This document shows positions 22,312 through 32,956 of a stretch of DNA of 64,000 nt, one piece after another (the stretch's first letter is position 1; every line of letters starts with the position of its first letter). Below the pieces are notes generated by a model. It saw nothing but the letters and a program-made list of their open reading frames with translations, did not search any database and was not told where the DNA came from. Origin of the DNA: Stemphylium vesicarium. Taxonomy: Eukaryota > Ascomycota > Dothideomycetes > Pleosporales > Pleosporaceae. The stretch covers positions 124,001-188,000 of the forward strand of contig QXCR01000003.1 in NCBI GenBank assembly GCA_004380135.1. The letters are read 5' to 3'. The position numbers were made by a program, and so were the translations under genes.

Positions 22312-24267
22312 CTACTCTTCCATAGCTCCCGCTTCCACATCACTGACATCCCAGTCAAACTCCCACGCCTCATCGCTATCCTCTTCGAGCCTCTTACAAG
22401 TCCTTTCCTGATCTCTCCACACCTCCCCCACCAGATCCATAACCCATTGGGGCTTAATCGTACACTCGTTCGCCGCGTCTCGAAAATTGTCCTAGACGCA
22501 AACCAAGCCGGCATCCTCAATCTTAACCTCGTTATGCACCACATTCTCATACACAGAGGGCTCAACGCATACTTCCAGCGAGTCGAGCAACATCTTGGCC
22601 AGACTTTTCAGCAGCGCATTCCAATTCCCGTGTAGTGCGTTGATGATAGTGAGGCGTCTCAAGTGCGGAACAAAGCGATTGATAGAGTCTGGTTTGCGGA
22701 GGACGAGGTAGGCGGATGCTTTGCACTCAGAGCTATAGCGCAGCGTCAAATGCTCCAGATGAGCGGGTTCAGACACGGGTTGGTCGTTGTCGGTGGAAGT
22801 GCGCCCTGCGGCGGATCTGGCCTCCATATCGAATTGTATGTTGACAACCAGATCGCGGAGCGAAGGAAAATTGTCGTGCGTGAGACGGATCTCGGTGTGG
22901 TTTTTGGGCGTCTCCGTCATTAATTCAAGATCTCCGCGTCCTTGGCCGAAGCCCATGAGAGTGACGAGGTGGCGGCCAGAGGTCTGGATGATGCGTAGTT
23001 TTTGTGTCGCTTTGAGGACGTCGCGGAAGAGTTGGGGGGAGGCGATGGGTGTGAAGCATTCCAGGTTGAAGGCTGGCGACAGCAGTGTAAAGGCTTTTGG
23101 CTGGATTTTGCCTCGTTGTAAGGCCTGGAGGAGGACATCCAGGCCAATCTGCAAGCCTTTGTATGCGTCTTCTTCTTCTGCTCTATCCATCCTTTCGTAG
23201 CTGAATCTGGTGAGGTTGTTGATTGCGAAGATCTTCTCGTAACGCCTCGAGACTCGATGGGGCTCGTAGTATCCCACTGTATCTAGATCCCTAAATGGCA
23301 TCAAAAATACTGCGATCCGATTGATCAAAGCTTCTTTGTTGAGAACATACTGGGGGACGGCATCGTAATCGGCGCCATAGAGCGTGCGTTGCGAGAGAAG
23401 AAAAGTCCAGACATTTCCAAACAGCTCGTCGTTTGTTGCTTTCATCTCGACTCAGAGCGCGTGCATCTCGGGCGTGACGAAGTCCCGGAAACCAAGTCGC
23501 TGTATCATCTCCTTATCCGTTTCACCTGGCTTGACCTCAGCTGAATCAACCACCCTCCGCAAGTTCCTATCGGATATCACGGCGTCCCATCCGTCTGCCT
23601 CAAGTTCTTGTTGCGCAATCGATCGCATGCGGAGGTGCCTGGCTCTGTTTTCCAAATCATCCCATCGGTCCCCTCTCTTTCCCTCCCCCCTTTACGCGGT
23701 CCCAACTTTCTGCGACAGGCTTCAGAGAGGACGTAGTCCTTCTTGTCGTGCCACATTCCGTAGCATCAGGTAAACCGAAGCGATGTGGTGGCCTCGGTCA
23801 GGGCATCTACCTTGCCCATCTCTTTCAGATAACGAAGATCATCCGGGTTGCGAATGTCCCACGTCTACATGCAAATCAAGGGTCAGCGCTCCCTTCACAA
23901 CCAATCCGGTGTCAGACTAGGACTGCCGGCTTGACCACCTTGGCAATGTACGAAAATTGTTGTATGGGAGGCTTACCTTGGCCTGAAGACTCCGAATGAG
24001 TTGCGACTGAACGCAGTCTCTGAACTGCTTATTCGCAAGCCACAGCGACCCAACCGGTACCCCTTCCAGTACTGCATACCGCGTCACCTCATTCAGCAGC
24101 TCGTTTGGGAAGCTTTCAATGTATGAACTGCCGTCAATAGACAACTTTCGGTATCCATTCTGTGGGGTATTCAACGACGCACTTTGCGTGTCCTGGGGTT
24201 CAGGCCGGTATTGATCACGTGGTCGGTGATCCATCTCGAGATCCCTCGTTTTCATCCCCTTCGTCAT
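22312..24267 (-). pseudogene. F-box protein gene with three nonsense codons and a frameshift
   Basis: Exon 1 (23977-24267) encodes an N-terminal F-box (YIESFPNELLNEVTRYAVLE). After a 112-bp intron with good splice sites, the frame continues TWDIRNPDDLRYLKEMGKVDALTEATTSLRF. It is then broken by TGA at 23766-23768, by a one-base shift at a run of six C (23685-23690; seven would restore frame), by TGA at 23452-23454 and by TAG at 22492-22494. It ends naturally at TAG 22312-22314 after an acidic C-terminus. Protein-like sequence continues in frame across every break (for example VCV-stop-DNFRDAANECTIKPQWVMDLVGEVW), so the intact gene was about 600 codons. Relatives are lineage-specific F-box proteins, presumed substrate adaptors of SCF ubiquitin ligases. 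All three stops are compatible with single C-to-T changes on the coding strand. Confidence 0.8.
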
Positions 24268-24696
24268 GCAAGAAATTCATGTAAAGAACAAGGAATTAGA
24301 GTAAGAACAAATTATAGCCAAAAACGAAAGGGCAGTTTCTGGAGTTCAAGTTCACAGGAGCTGGAGGACGAAAGCTATTCCCCGCTGTCGGTAGTGGAGT
24401 TTCAGCTAGCGCTGTTTTAGCGTGTTATGCAAGGGACGTGGAGGGCATGCGAACATGATGTAAGAGCTTCGTAAGACAACAGGTCATCCGCCTTGATTGT
24501 CTTCAATGCCGCCACATGCAGAATGAGATAGAGAGGGGAAGGTTTGGTGTGATCCAAAAACCCGTGAGAAACGTTTGGAAGGATCGCAAGTTTGATTTCA
24601 TGTGGCTTCGGATGCTGTGCCGCTCCGATAAATGCTCAATACGCCGACAATGCCCAGAAAGATACACGCCGAACCCAAAGTTAAATCAGAGAAGCT
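24268..24696. other. intergenic
   Basis: This 429-bp stretch lies between the decayed F-box gene and the 3' end of the dihydrouridine synthase gene. Only short frames without recognisable motifs were seen. Confidence 0.4.
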
Positions 24697-26040
24697 TCAG
24701 ACGCTCAGTGCAGCAGGAGCCATGACTTCCGGAGGTTGTAGGCTCGCAGTCGTTTCTGCCTCCGCATCAGGTACCTTGACGCGCTTGGCTTCAGGCTCCT
24801 CGTCATCTCTCTCCTTCCTCTTCTCCTTCTGCTCCTTGGCATCTTCTTCGGGCTTAGTGGCTTCCTTCACCCTCGCTCGCTTGGAAGCACGCGATTCATT
24901 CTGCGGTATTCCCAGATGTTCGTCAACAGTGTTCGCCTGCTGCAGCAGGTCGTCCACCTTGTCCAGGCCAAGCGCCTTGATGACGTCGGTGTAGCATTTC
25001 GACTTGTTCATGGCTGCGTAGGCCTTTTCCTTACCGGGTATCATCTGGCCTAGCAGATACTTTGTGTTGCCCCATCGATTTTCCACCTGCAGCGCAAGGC
25101 GCATGTATTCTGTGACGACAGTCTTCCATTGTGACCGCCACTCGTGTGGTCCGCCTTCAGCGTCAGGTCGGAAACAGCTGGGGTTCTTCTCGGCTTCGGT
25201 CGCAATCATGGCACCGTCGACGTTGAACTCTTCCATGAGCTTGAGGGCTTCGGTGCGCGATGTGACGTCGCCGTTCATGACGCACGCGACTCCTGCCTCT
25301 CGGCATATCTCTCCGATCATCTTGAGCTGGTGTCTTATCGCCCTCTCCCTGGGTCGCATTGGTGTCGTTCGGCAGTGCACCGTAAGGCCTGTGATACCGG
25401 TGCGCACCAGCCTTTTGACGAGCGCTTCGGTGTCTTCTGGCTGGTCAAGGATCCGAATCTTGACGCTGATGCTAATCTCGAATGGCTTTCCTACTTCTTC
25501 CACGAGCCTTGTCAAGATGTCGCAGAGCAAGTCTGGTGTTCTCAGAAGCGCTGCGCCCATGCCACCGGACGTCGAAAATGGCTTGGGGCAGCCAGAGTTG
25601 ACATCAATGCCCGCTACATCCCCTGCGACCATCTTGGCCGCCTGCACTGCCAAATCAGGGTTCGCCGTGCCAATTTGGTAGATGAGCTTTCCCTTCTCAA
25701 GCTCAGGATGTATGCGGTATATGACGCTCTCGCGGTTCTCCGGATCGAGCGTAGGATTCTTGATCTTCGACGTAGGCAGGCGCGAGAATTCGAGCGTCGA
25801 TGTGTGCGGGTTCATTCTTCGTGTAGTGCCAATCATGGCGCGATCAATCGTCTCTGGGCCCCATACCAGGTCTGCGCCGTACTTCAGCGCCAGCAGTCGG
25901 GAGGGAAGTTCACCAGAGCGCACCATGGGCGCAAGCACCACTTTGCCGCGGTAGTCGGCGCCATTCTTGGGGATGGGAACACGTGCGGGCTCGGTCGAGG
26001 CCATGGTTCGTGTTATCGTGCGGAGGAGGGTTCGTAGCAT
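24697..26040 (-). CDS. SMM1: tRNA-dihydrouridine(20) synthase, Dus2/Smm1 type
   Basis: A single exon encodes 447 residues from the ATG at 26040 (a second ATG lies at 26004). The FMN-dependent Dus TIM barrel is clear: KVVLAPMVRSGELPSR at the start, catalytic C151 in DVNSGCPKPFS, the substrate-site K194 (VKIR) and H222 (LTVHCRT), and CVMNGDVTS near the flavin phosphate site. These are the motifs of Dus2, which reduces uridine 20 in the D-loop of cytoplasmic tRNAs. The N-terminal MLRTLLRTITRT is basic and could allow mitochondrial targeting from the first ATG. After residue 390 there is a charged tail with a nuclear-localisation-like SKRARVK segment and Lys/Glu repeats. This is a housekeeping gene. 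Confidence 0.93.
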   Translation of the reverse strand: MLRTLLRTITRTMASTEPARVPIPKNGADYRGKVVLAPMVRSGELPSRLLALKYGADLVWGPETIDRAMIGTTRRMNPHTSTLEFSRLPTSKIKNPTLDPENRESVIYRIHPELEKGKLIYQIGTANPDLAVQAAKMVAGDVAGIDVNSGCPKPFSTSGGMGAALLRTPDLLCDILTRLVEEVGKPFEISISVKIRILDQPEDTEALVKRLVRTGITGLTVHCRTTPMRPRERAIRHQLKMIGEICREAGVACVMNGDVTSRTEALKLMEEFNVDGAMIATEAEKNPSCFRPDAEGGPHEWRSQWKTVVTEYMRLALQVENRWGNTKYLLGQMIPGKEKAYAAMNKSKCYTDVIKALGLDKVDDLLQQANTVDEHLGIPQNESRASKRARVKEATKPEEDAKEQKEKRKERDDEEPEAKRVKVPDAEAETTASLQPPEVMAPAALSV

Positions 26041-26305
26041 AACATGCCTTGGAAGGACCGGGCGAGGTTTGAGCAAAGTGAGTGGGGATTCGGTGATGGC
26101 GGCGAACTAAAAGTTCGGTGCAGGGACCATCGCCGAGGGGCTAGCGCGGGGTCTTGAAGTTCACGAGACGGGAAAGTAGCAACCTTTTATTCTCAGCATT
26201 TACCCATCAAAATTGCAATTTTATTCAGGTCTACAATTCTATCACATACGGAACATCGCGAACCGGAGCCAAGACATTCAACACTGCAGCGTAGAAGCGG
26301 GAACG

Positions 26306-27495
26306 CTAATCCATCTTGATGCACACCTTGCCGACATGTTTCTGGGCGCCCTTCACTGACAGTTAGCAGCGCAGATGACCGAGCAATTACTAGAAAACTT
26401 ACCAGGTACTCAAAAGCCTCCTTTGCCTGTTCCAGAGAGAACACCTTATCATCCACAACGGGGCGAATGTTGCTCATCTCAAACGCATCCACCATCTCCT
26501 CCATATGAGCCTTGGAGCCCACGTAGATGGCGCGAATAGTGCACAGGCTAGACAAGGCGTCAAGAGCACTCGGTGGCTGCTCGCCTGAGTTGCCGCCAAG
26601 GAAGCCAATGAGTGTGATGATTCCCTCATACTTGATCGCTTTCAGACTCTCCCGGAACGTGCTGAAGCCGCCTACCTCCAGAATGTGATCGAAGCCCGCC
26701 TTGTTAGGCGTAAGATTCTTAGCAACTTGACCCCATTCGGGGGTCGTCTTGTAATCAATGACATGATCGGCGCCGAGCTTCTTCAGAATCTCTGCCTTCG
26801 CTGGCGATGACGTTGTCGCGACAACCATTGCTCCGGCGGCTTTAGCAATCTATCGCACATTAGTCGCTTCTCTGTAGAGACCGTCTGGGGGCGCATACCT
26901 GCAACGCAACGACGCTTACACCACCTGTACCCTGTACGAGCACTGTCTCGCCAGTCTTCAGCGGCTTCATTCCATACAGAGCGTTCCAACTGGTAACAGC
27001 CGCACCAGTCAATGTGCTAGCTTCAACGTAACTGAGATTGCTGGGCGCGCGAACAACACCATTCTCGTTGAAGGTTGCGTACTCGCGCAGGACACCGTCA
27101 ACTGTGCCACCGAGGCCTGTCGCCGCAATTGCTGGGTCGACAGGGCCGTATTGGTGTGCTTGGTTGAAGAGCGTGATGACTCGGTCTCCTTTCTTCCACT
27201 TACTGACCTTGGAGCCGACTTCGACTACCTCGCCTGCGCCGTCTGAGACGGGGACACGCGGCAGCGAATAGGGAAGGAGAAATGTGCCCTACAAGCAGGC
27301 ATTGTCAGTTGGTGTGCATTTTGATGTGTGGGAGTTTTGAGACCGTACCTTCGGGATCGCGACATCCCGGTAGTTCAGCGCGGCAGCGCGGACCTTGATC
27401 AAGACATCGTTGTCTCCAACAGTAGGCATCGGTGCATCGACGTAGACGAGGCCATCAAGACCGTTCTTGTCGCTGTTTACAACCCATTGCTTCAT
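26306..27495 (-). CDS. zinc-independent MDR oxidoreductase (quinone reductase/ADH-like)
   Basis: Four exons (27349-27495, 26899-27288, 26403-26849, 26306-26350) encode 342 residues, each junction in phase 0. The GroES-like part reads DVLIKVRAAALNYRDVAIPK; the Rossmann motif GTGGVSVVALQIAKAAGA spans an exon boundary, followed by TTSSPAKAEILKKLGADHVIDYKTTPEW. The cysteine pattern of zinc alcohol dehydrogenases is missing, as in quinone-reductase-like MDR enzymes. The end, HVGKVCIKMD, is a usual family C-terminus. The reaction is probably NAD(P)H-dependent reduction of an enal or quinone, substrate unknown. Its upstream region holds three copies of the CGGTATCCCACC-type motif shared with two neighbouring genes, one of which encodes a transcription factor. 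Confidence 0.88.
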
Positions 27496-28110
27496 GTTTG
27501 CTAGAAGAGATACTGATGATGTGTGCTAAGACGAATAATGCAGTAGACAAGATGTAAAATGGTGATGATGGATATCATGAGGGAAGCGACTCCTTTTCAT
27601 ATATAGCTGGATGAGGTTTCCATCGTCCACCACGGATTCTTCTAGAGGCTTGATTTGAAGCAATGTACGCTGCATTGCCGATCACATCCATACACTCGTC
27701 ATCATCAACGTCGGACAACAAACGTACCAGAGCTACTAGTACAATAGAGGCCCAGAACGTAAATCCGGCATCCCACTAAGCCCTACACCAGTGGAAAAGT
27801 GTGGCAGCAGGCAAGACTGGTATCCCACCAACAATGTTTTTCTCGCGTTCGGTGGAACTTGAGGGGATCTCGGTATCCCGCTGCCGGAATCGCGAGGACA
27901 GCCTAAAACGGAGAAGTCACAGCTCGTATGTCTTGAAGTTTATTCCGTTATAGTAAGATGAGCATGGATATGGAGCAGTCAAAATGCCCACCCTTCCAGT
28001 ATTGTATACCACCTATCGAACGCCTACCTACATCTCCATACCCCGACAGACAAACAGACACCCAAGTCCCGAAAACCAAGACTCCGCAAATGCACTCCTT
28101 CACGGTCCCC
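27496..28110. other. promoter of the MDR gene with motif cluster
   Basis: This 615-bp gap lies between the MDR ATG and the 3' end of the transcription-factor gene, both on the minus strand. It holds three variants of one 12-bp motif within 122 bp (27766-27887), annotated separately. A CT-rich plus strand follows at 27990-28100. Confidence 0.5.
27766..27887. promoter_or_regulatory. three CGGNATCCC-type motifs upstream of the MDR gene
   Basis: The copies are CGGCATCCCACTA (27766-27778), TGGTATCCCACCA (27818-27830) and CGGTATCCCGCTGCCGG (27871-27887), all in the same orientation, 271-392 bp upstream of the ATG at 27495. Flanking bases differ, so they are not copies of one longer repeat. Related copies occur upstream of the two neighbouring genes. 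The CGG triplet is the usual core for Zn2Cys6 factors; binding by the linked factor is inference. Confidence 0.5.
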
Positions 28111-29596
28111 TCACATAACCCCCTCCCAATTACAAATCCAATTCATCTCATTATCGCAAATCTGATTCCCCCTCGCCTTCTCCCCTTCCACCATCTGCAC
28201 GAAACCCAGCAGCGACTCTGCATTCCAGATGTCGTCGCTGACGGGAACTGAGAACTGGAGGTCGCGGCATGCAATCTCCACATCCTCATCTGCATCCTCA
28301 TCTGCATCCCCATCCGCATCGATATCTCCAACTCCATCCGTTTCCATATCTTCACCCTCATCTGCATCTACATCGCCCTCCGCGTCGACGTCCACGTCTC
28401 CGTTCCCCAGATCCCGACTCGCGGAATACATTCGCCAAACATGCCACAGTGTCAGCGCAAACCGTTTTGCCTCTTCAATCCCAATCCAGATCGGTAGTGC
28501 GGTATGCGGTGTCAGTTCTGTTTGTTGGTACTGGGCAAGCATGGCGAGGTAGCTGAACATGTCTCTCTTGCGGCAGGTTTGGACGAGAGCGAGGAGCATG
28601 GTTGTGTCTATTGGTGGGAAGGCGGGTTCTTCTGGGGGAGTCGAGTCGAGGAGCCGGGCTTCCATTGCTGATGTTGATGTTGGTGTTGCGGTCAGGGGAA
28701 GTATGATGTTAAGCAGGATAGCTTGGTAAGTAGCCATGGGCCAGAGTAGGTTAGCGTCATTGTTGGTGTCGAGGGCGGATGTGTCCCATTTGTCCTATGA
28801 AAAAGTAAGCTGTGTGCGTAAGAAGGCTTCCAGAAAAAGGGAGTGAGGCGGGCAAAGGCTTAACATAACGTACCCGCTGCCGACGAATACAAGTCATCAA
28901 ACTCTTATGAACCCCAATCGCAGCCGCTTTCGTCCCAGGCTCATTGCTAAGCCACAACCCAGCCATGACCATCGACTGAACCAAGATATGTGATTCGTTT
29001 CCAGCGCGAAACGACGCCTTGTGAAGGAACGACCACTTTGGGTGAAAGTGCATAAAGTACAACCCAATATATCTATCGATATCCGCGCCTTGCTCTTGTA
29101 GACTGCAAGGCTTGACAGGCGGGCTATCTGACGACTTGACCTGCCGCTGCTGTGGCTGTGGCTGACACGTGCTTCCATCCTGGTACTCACACGCCCATCC
29201 TCTATCCAAACAGGACGAACAAGGTAACACGCTACTACACTGCGTCTTGCGGCTCTTACAATGCGTGCAAGCTCGCAGCGCCCGACCAGCGATTGGATCC
29301 TGGTCTTTGTGACGACGCGAGACGTGGCGGCGTAAACTGTCACTATTGGGGTGTTTTCCCGCATGTTAATTTGGTCCTTAGGTATGTATGACGGGATGGC
29401 TAGGATGGATTAGGAGGGAAGGGTGGGGAAAGGCGCACCTTCTTCCGAACGCCATCTCACAGTACGGACATTTCGAGTCCTTGATCTGCAGGTGCTTGCC
29501 CAAGTGCCGATTCAGGTGTTCTCGTCGCAAGTAACTCCGCGTGCATTCGGGCCATGAACACTGGAATTGCGTGGATGGTGGACTTGATGAATCCAT
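28111..29596 (-). CDS. hybrid C2H2 / Zn2Cys6 transcription factor
   Basis: Three exons (29439-29596, 28874-29342, 28111-28794) encode 436 residues. Two C2H2 fingers lie at C13-H35 and C43-H64; the second is only correct (C-x2-C-x12-H-x4-H) after splicing of the 96-bp intron. A Zn2Cys6 binuclear cluster follows at C78-C104 (C-x2-C-x6-C-x5-C-x2-C-x6-C). Next is a fungal transcription-factor middle-homology region (IDRYIGLYFMHFHPKWSFLHKASF), then an Asp-rich repeat (DVDADEGEDMETD and similar) coded by a GCATC/TCATC-rich tract. The C-terminus is shorter than in many members. C2H2 plus Zn2Cys6 in one protein defines a known fungal factor class. Its target may be the local motif found in its own promoter and in both flanking genes. 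Confidence 0.88.
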
Positions 29597-30052
29597 CCTT
29601 TTTTTTGTGTGCCCTGTTCTCGCTGAGTGATGATCGGCGATATTCCGTATTCGTATTATCTCGTGAGATTGCCAAGTTGTGAGGGAGTTTTATTTTTTCC
29701 TTTGTTGACCCAGTGTGCGGCTATCATTCAGTTTGTTCTAGAGGGTCTGTGTCAAAGAGAAGCGATTACAATATCCCGTGTTAGGGGATTGCTGCTTCGC
29801 CGCTAGTGGCGTAGGGCGCAATGACGAGGAATCCCGGAACCCGATCGCAGCGATTCCGTGCTACATCGCCCAGGTACCTTGCCCATATTAATGTTCTGGG
29901 GCCAGACCGGCCAACCAGACACACTTATGCTGATAACTCGGCTTCAGGATAGAAAAGTCCCTGCAACTACACGTTGAATGTCTCTGCTTCCAAGGCCTCC
30001 GAGTTCCGTTAGCGTTGCGGCTAGGCTGCATCGCATACCCGCTGAATTGGTT

Positions 30053-30111
30053 CGGTATCCCACCGTGCAGGTCAGCCATGCGGGGAGTGTATCATTTTCG
30101 GTATCCCACCA
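30053..30111. promoter_or_regulatory. two CGGTATCCCACC motifs upstream of the transcription factor
   Basis: CGGTATCCCACCG (30053-30065) and CGGTATCCCACCA (30099-30111) are identical over 12 bases, in the same orientation and 46 bp apart start to start. They lie about 460-515 bp upstream of the transcription-factor ATG. Sequence on either side is unrelated. Confidence 0.5.
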
Positions 30112-30522
30112 CTGATTCGCACGTGACCTTTTTCTTCTTTCTTTCTCCTGACACTAGTAGTTGGATAGGGATACGTCACTTGTATGCGACGTACTTGGCC
30201 ACGATTTTATAAGCGTGTGCGACGCCTAGCCTGTATGCTCCTTTTGAGATTAGTCGGGGCTAGGATCAACGCTGTAGTAATAGTAGTATGCGACACTAGC
30301 CCACGTTAAGAGTCCTGCTTACTCATTCCTTTTATTGCACGCACAGGTAAAAAATATATCTGCAGGATAATAGCATCTATCGCTGGGTAAGTAGACAAGT
30401 ACAAAACGATGTTCGACGCGGTTGCCTAGAACAACGCACGTTCTAGCCTTTTTTTCCTTAACCCCCATCACTAATACCGAAGAAATTCTACGCCGTTGTT
30501 TCGATATGCATCCTACTACATG

Positions 30523-30620
30523 AGTGGGATTCCGAATGTGCATTCGTTGGTAACAGAACCATCTACAGTGGAGGTCTGAAAGAATGGTCCCTCTGTGTAA
30601 TACAAGTCTGGTGGGATACC
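30523..30620. promoter_or_regulatory. two inverted copies of the motif upstream of the GFA gene
   Basis: On the minus strand, CGGAATCCCACT (30523-30534) and GGTATCCCACCA (30609-30620) match the same motif. They lie 142-239 bp upstream of the GFA-domain ATG at 30762. Confidence 0.45.
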
Positions 30621-30761
30621 TAGATCGGATGTGTTGATTGGGGCATATATAGGTGGACAGGATTCTACCTGAAAGAAGTCCATCATCATCAGCTCTCAAA
30701 CATCAAAATATCCTCAAGAATACAAACACCCCAAACCACAATTCACCACAGACCGCCCGTC

Positions 30762-31225
30762 ATGCCTACCGGAAGCTGCCTTTGTGGAAACATCAAAATC
30801 TCCTACACTGGAAATTCCCTGTTCTCGGTAAACCCATTCAAATTCCTCTTCCGCAAGACCCACTAACACCCTCTCCTTAGGCAATGTGCCACTGTCTCGA
30901 CTGCCGCAAACTGCACGGCACAACCTACAGCATGGGTCTCGGTGTGCCCGCCTCGGGCTTCAAAGTCGAAGCCGGCACGCCCAAAGCGCACAGCAAGATT
31001 GCTGATAGCGGGTACACCGTCACCAGTAGGTTCTGCGACGACTGCGCGTCCGTTCTCTGGCGCGAGACGGGGCTCTTACCCGATGTTAAGATTATCAAGG
31101 CGGGTGTGCTGGACGATGAGAATACGTTGAGTGACAACAAGCCAGGTGTTGAGATGTTTGTCGGAAGGAGGGTATCATGGCTCAAGGCGTTGGAGGGGGC
31201 AGAGCAGAAGCCTGCTATGCCGTAA
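30762..31225 (+). CDS. GFA-domain protein (glutathione-dependent formaldehyde-activating-like)
   Basis: Two exons (30762-30827, 30881-31225) over a 53-bp intron encode 136 residues, normal for this family. Zinc-binding cysteines appear as SCLCGNIKIS, then MCHCLDCRKLHG straight after the splice, then FCDDCASVLW. The typical GFA/CENP-V fold end IKAGVLDDENTL is present. The family founder was linked to adduct formation between glutathione and formaldehyde; most fungal paralogues have no proven reaction. Exon 1 is required because it supplies the first CxC. Two copies of the shared motif lie upstream, suggesting joint control with the neighbouring factor and MDR gene. Confidence 0.9.
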
Positions 31226-31269
31226 GGGTGCTCAGCCAGGGCAGGAGGATGACTGGCTCGTTTGTTGCT

Positions 31270-32642
31270 TGGACGTGTATAGAAATCGCAATCTTTTCTC
31301 AAAAGCAACCGTTGTATACCTTGCTGCGGTGTAATCACAACAGTTTTCGCAAGATGATTCCCAGGTGGATCCGGCCCACTCTTAAGTTCCAGAATCTCGC
31401 AATCGGAGGGGTTACTAGGTTCTTCAATCTCGAGACGATCAAGGTTGAGTTTTCGAAGGACAGGGAAAACCTCTCCGTAACTTCCAGGGTGCATTTCCTT
31501 GAAAGTCAGATGACGCAGAGAGTTTCCGTAGGAGATAATGAACCATATGAGATGGTTGTCGTCGGGTTCTTCGCTCGAAATGATGAGATTCGTCAGATTT
31601 GGCATATTGGATGGAGAGGAGAGCGATGGAGTCGGCGGAACGAACCGAAAGTACTAGTGCCACAAGTTTAGGTGCAGAGTGTGCAAGGCGGGAAAAATCT
31701 CTTGGGTTATAGGGATTTGGGCCAAAGTTGGAATAGACTCTTCAGCGTACCTCTGTCCGCCAATGGTACCAAATGCATCGGTTAGAGTAAGAACCTCGAC
31801 ATTCTCGCAAACCTGCTTGAATACGTCGATTGTGGTCGGGACTAAGAAGAAATACGTCCCGGCCGATTACATGGCAAGCTCGAGTGTCTCGCGCGAATAC
31901 GTGCTTCCACCATAGATTCTAGGTAAAGCTTTTGGCTGACGTCGGTGACTGGGTGAGCTCTGGAAGACCAATTGAAGAAGTAGTCTGGAATCGTATCACA
32001 TACGCGAGAGATGTGTGCGACCCGTCCTGGGAAACTCCTTTCGTAGTAGTAGTGAAAGTGATCGACTTTCGATAGAGCTCTCAGACACGAGATCCATAGG
32101 TTCCCGAGCTCGGTATGGCGCAGTTCATCCGGGGTTGGGTAAGGGATCTACGCTTCGTCTTCCCGCAGAGTGTTTCCAAGGTCGTCGTGAAGCTGCTTGC
32201 CCATGGCAGTATATGGTCTCTCTACATCACCGATGTTATGAGTATGGGGGAAATGATTGGTCCTGTAATAATTCTCGACGCAGGTAGCAGTTACAGTAAG
32301 CTTTGTAAGCCATGGTTTCAGCTCCTTGCATCTGGAGATGGCCAAGAGACCCATCATGCTCTCCCTGAAAAAAAAGTCGAATATGGTCTCGCTGATGACC
32401 ATGGCAAGTGGGCGCCAGGAATGATCGCGGAGGGTGCGCGATACCAATCGATGCGTCAGAAGCCCTTGCGCGAGTGAAGTATTGCTAGCAAGAGGTGACC
32501 CTCCCACACAACCTGTCCTAGACCACCTTCCCCATGTTGGTGACCTAACTTCACTCGCTACTTCCAGTAGTATCTTTTCGATCATTTCAGCGAGCAGCTT
32601 CTCTAGATGGCTCTCGCCCGGTTTGGATAAAACTGGTGCCAT
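31270..32642 (-). pseudogene. F-box/leucine-rich gene with three nonsense codons and a frameshift
   Basis: From the ATG at 32642 an F-box-like segment reads LLAEMIEKILLEVASEV and LVSRTLRDHSWRPLAMVISE. An in-frame TAG at 32148-32150 interrupts it, and the frame continues IPYPTPDELRHTELGNLWISCLRALSKVDHFHYYYE. Near 31980 the coding signal shifts frame (to PKALPRIYGGSTYSRETLELAM), meets TAA at 31867-31869, resumes SAGTYFFLVPTTIDVFKQVCENVEVLTLTDAF, and meets TAG at 31654-31656. It then gives leucine-rich sequence MPNLTNLIISSEEPDDNHLIWF and FPVLRKLNLDRLEI. The natural stop is not clear; the frame runs on antisense into the GFA gene. It was presumably an SCF adaptor. Confidence 0.75.
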
Positions 32643-32956
32643 TGGGCCGAATTGCAGGTGGTATGCGTCCGGTGGAGTATTGGTTTGAGATGATGGTTAA
32701 CATTGTTTGATAGATGAGCTGCAGTCATGAAAGCTCAATGAGTTTTGACATATGGGAGTAGCGGTTTTATCACAAGGATACTCAGATCACTCGGTAACCA
32801 ATGTACAGAAGGATGTTTCAGAGATAGTCATTCGGCTTGCGCGAAACCAGAACATAGATTTGTGGTGTTGTGACGAATATGCAAAGGAAGGCATGCAGGG
32901 AGAGAGCGTGAATTATGGAAACAGTAAAGTTAATTTCAGGTCAGTTAGGATGATCT
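32643..32956. other. intergenic
   Basis: This 314-bp stretch lies between the 5' end of the decayed F-box gene and the stop codon of the MDR reductase gene. A short plus frame at 32752-32973 has no motif. Nothing else was seen. Confidence 0.4.

Larger units (their letters stand above)
29597..30761. other. divergent promoter region of factor and GFA gene
   Basis: This 1165-bp region separates the transcription-factor ATG (minus) from the GFA-domain ATG (plus). It holds four CGGNATCCCAC-type motifs, two in each orientation, annotated separately. Short open frames in it show no family resemblance. Confidence 0.5.

Noticed and set aside
25144..26037. 297-codon plus-strand frame
   Set aside because: Antisense to the Dus2 gene; composition mirrors the true coding strand and no motif is present.
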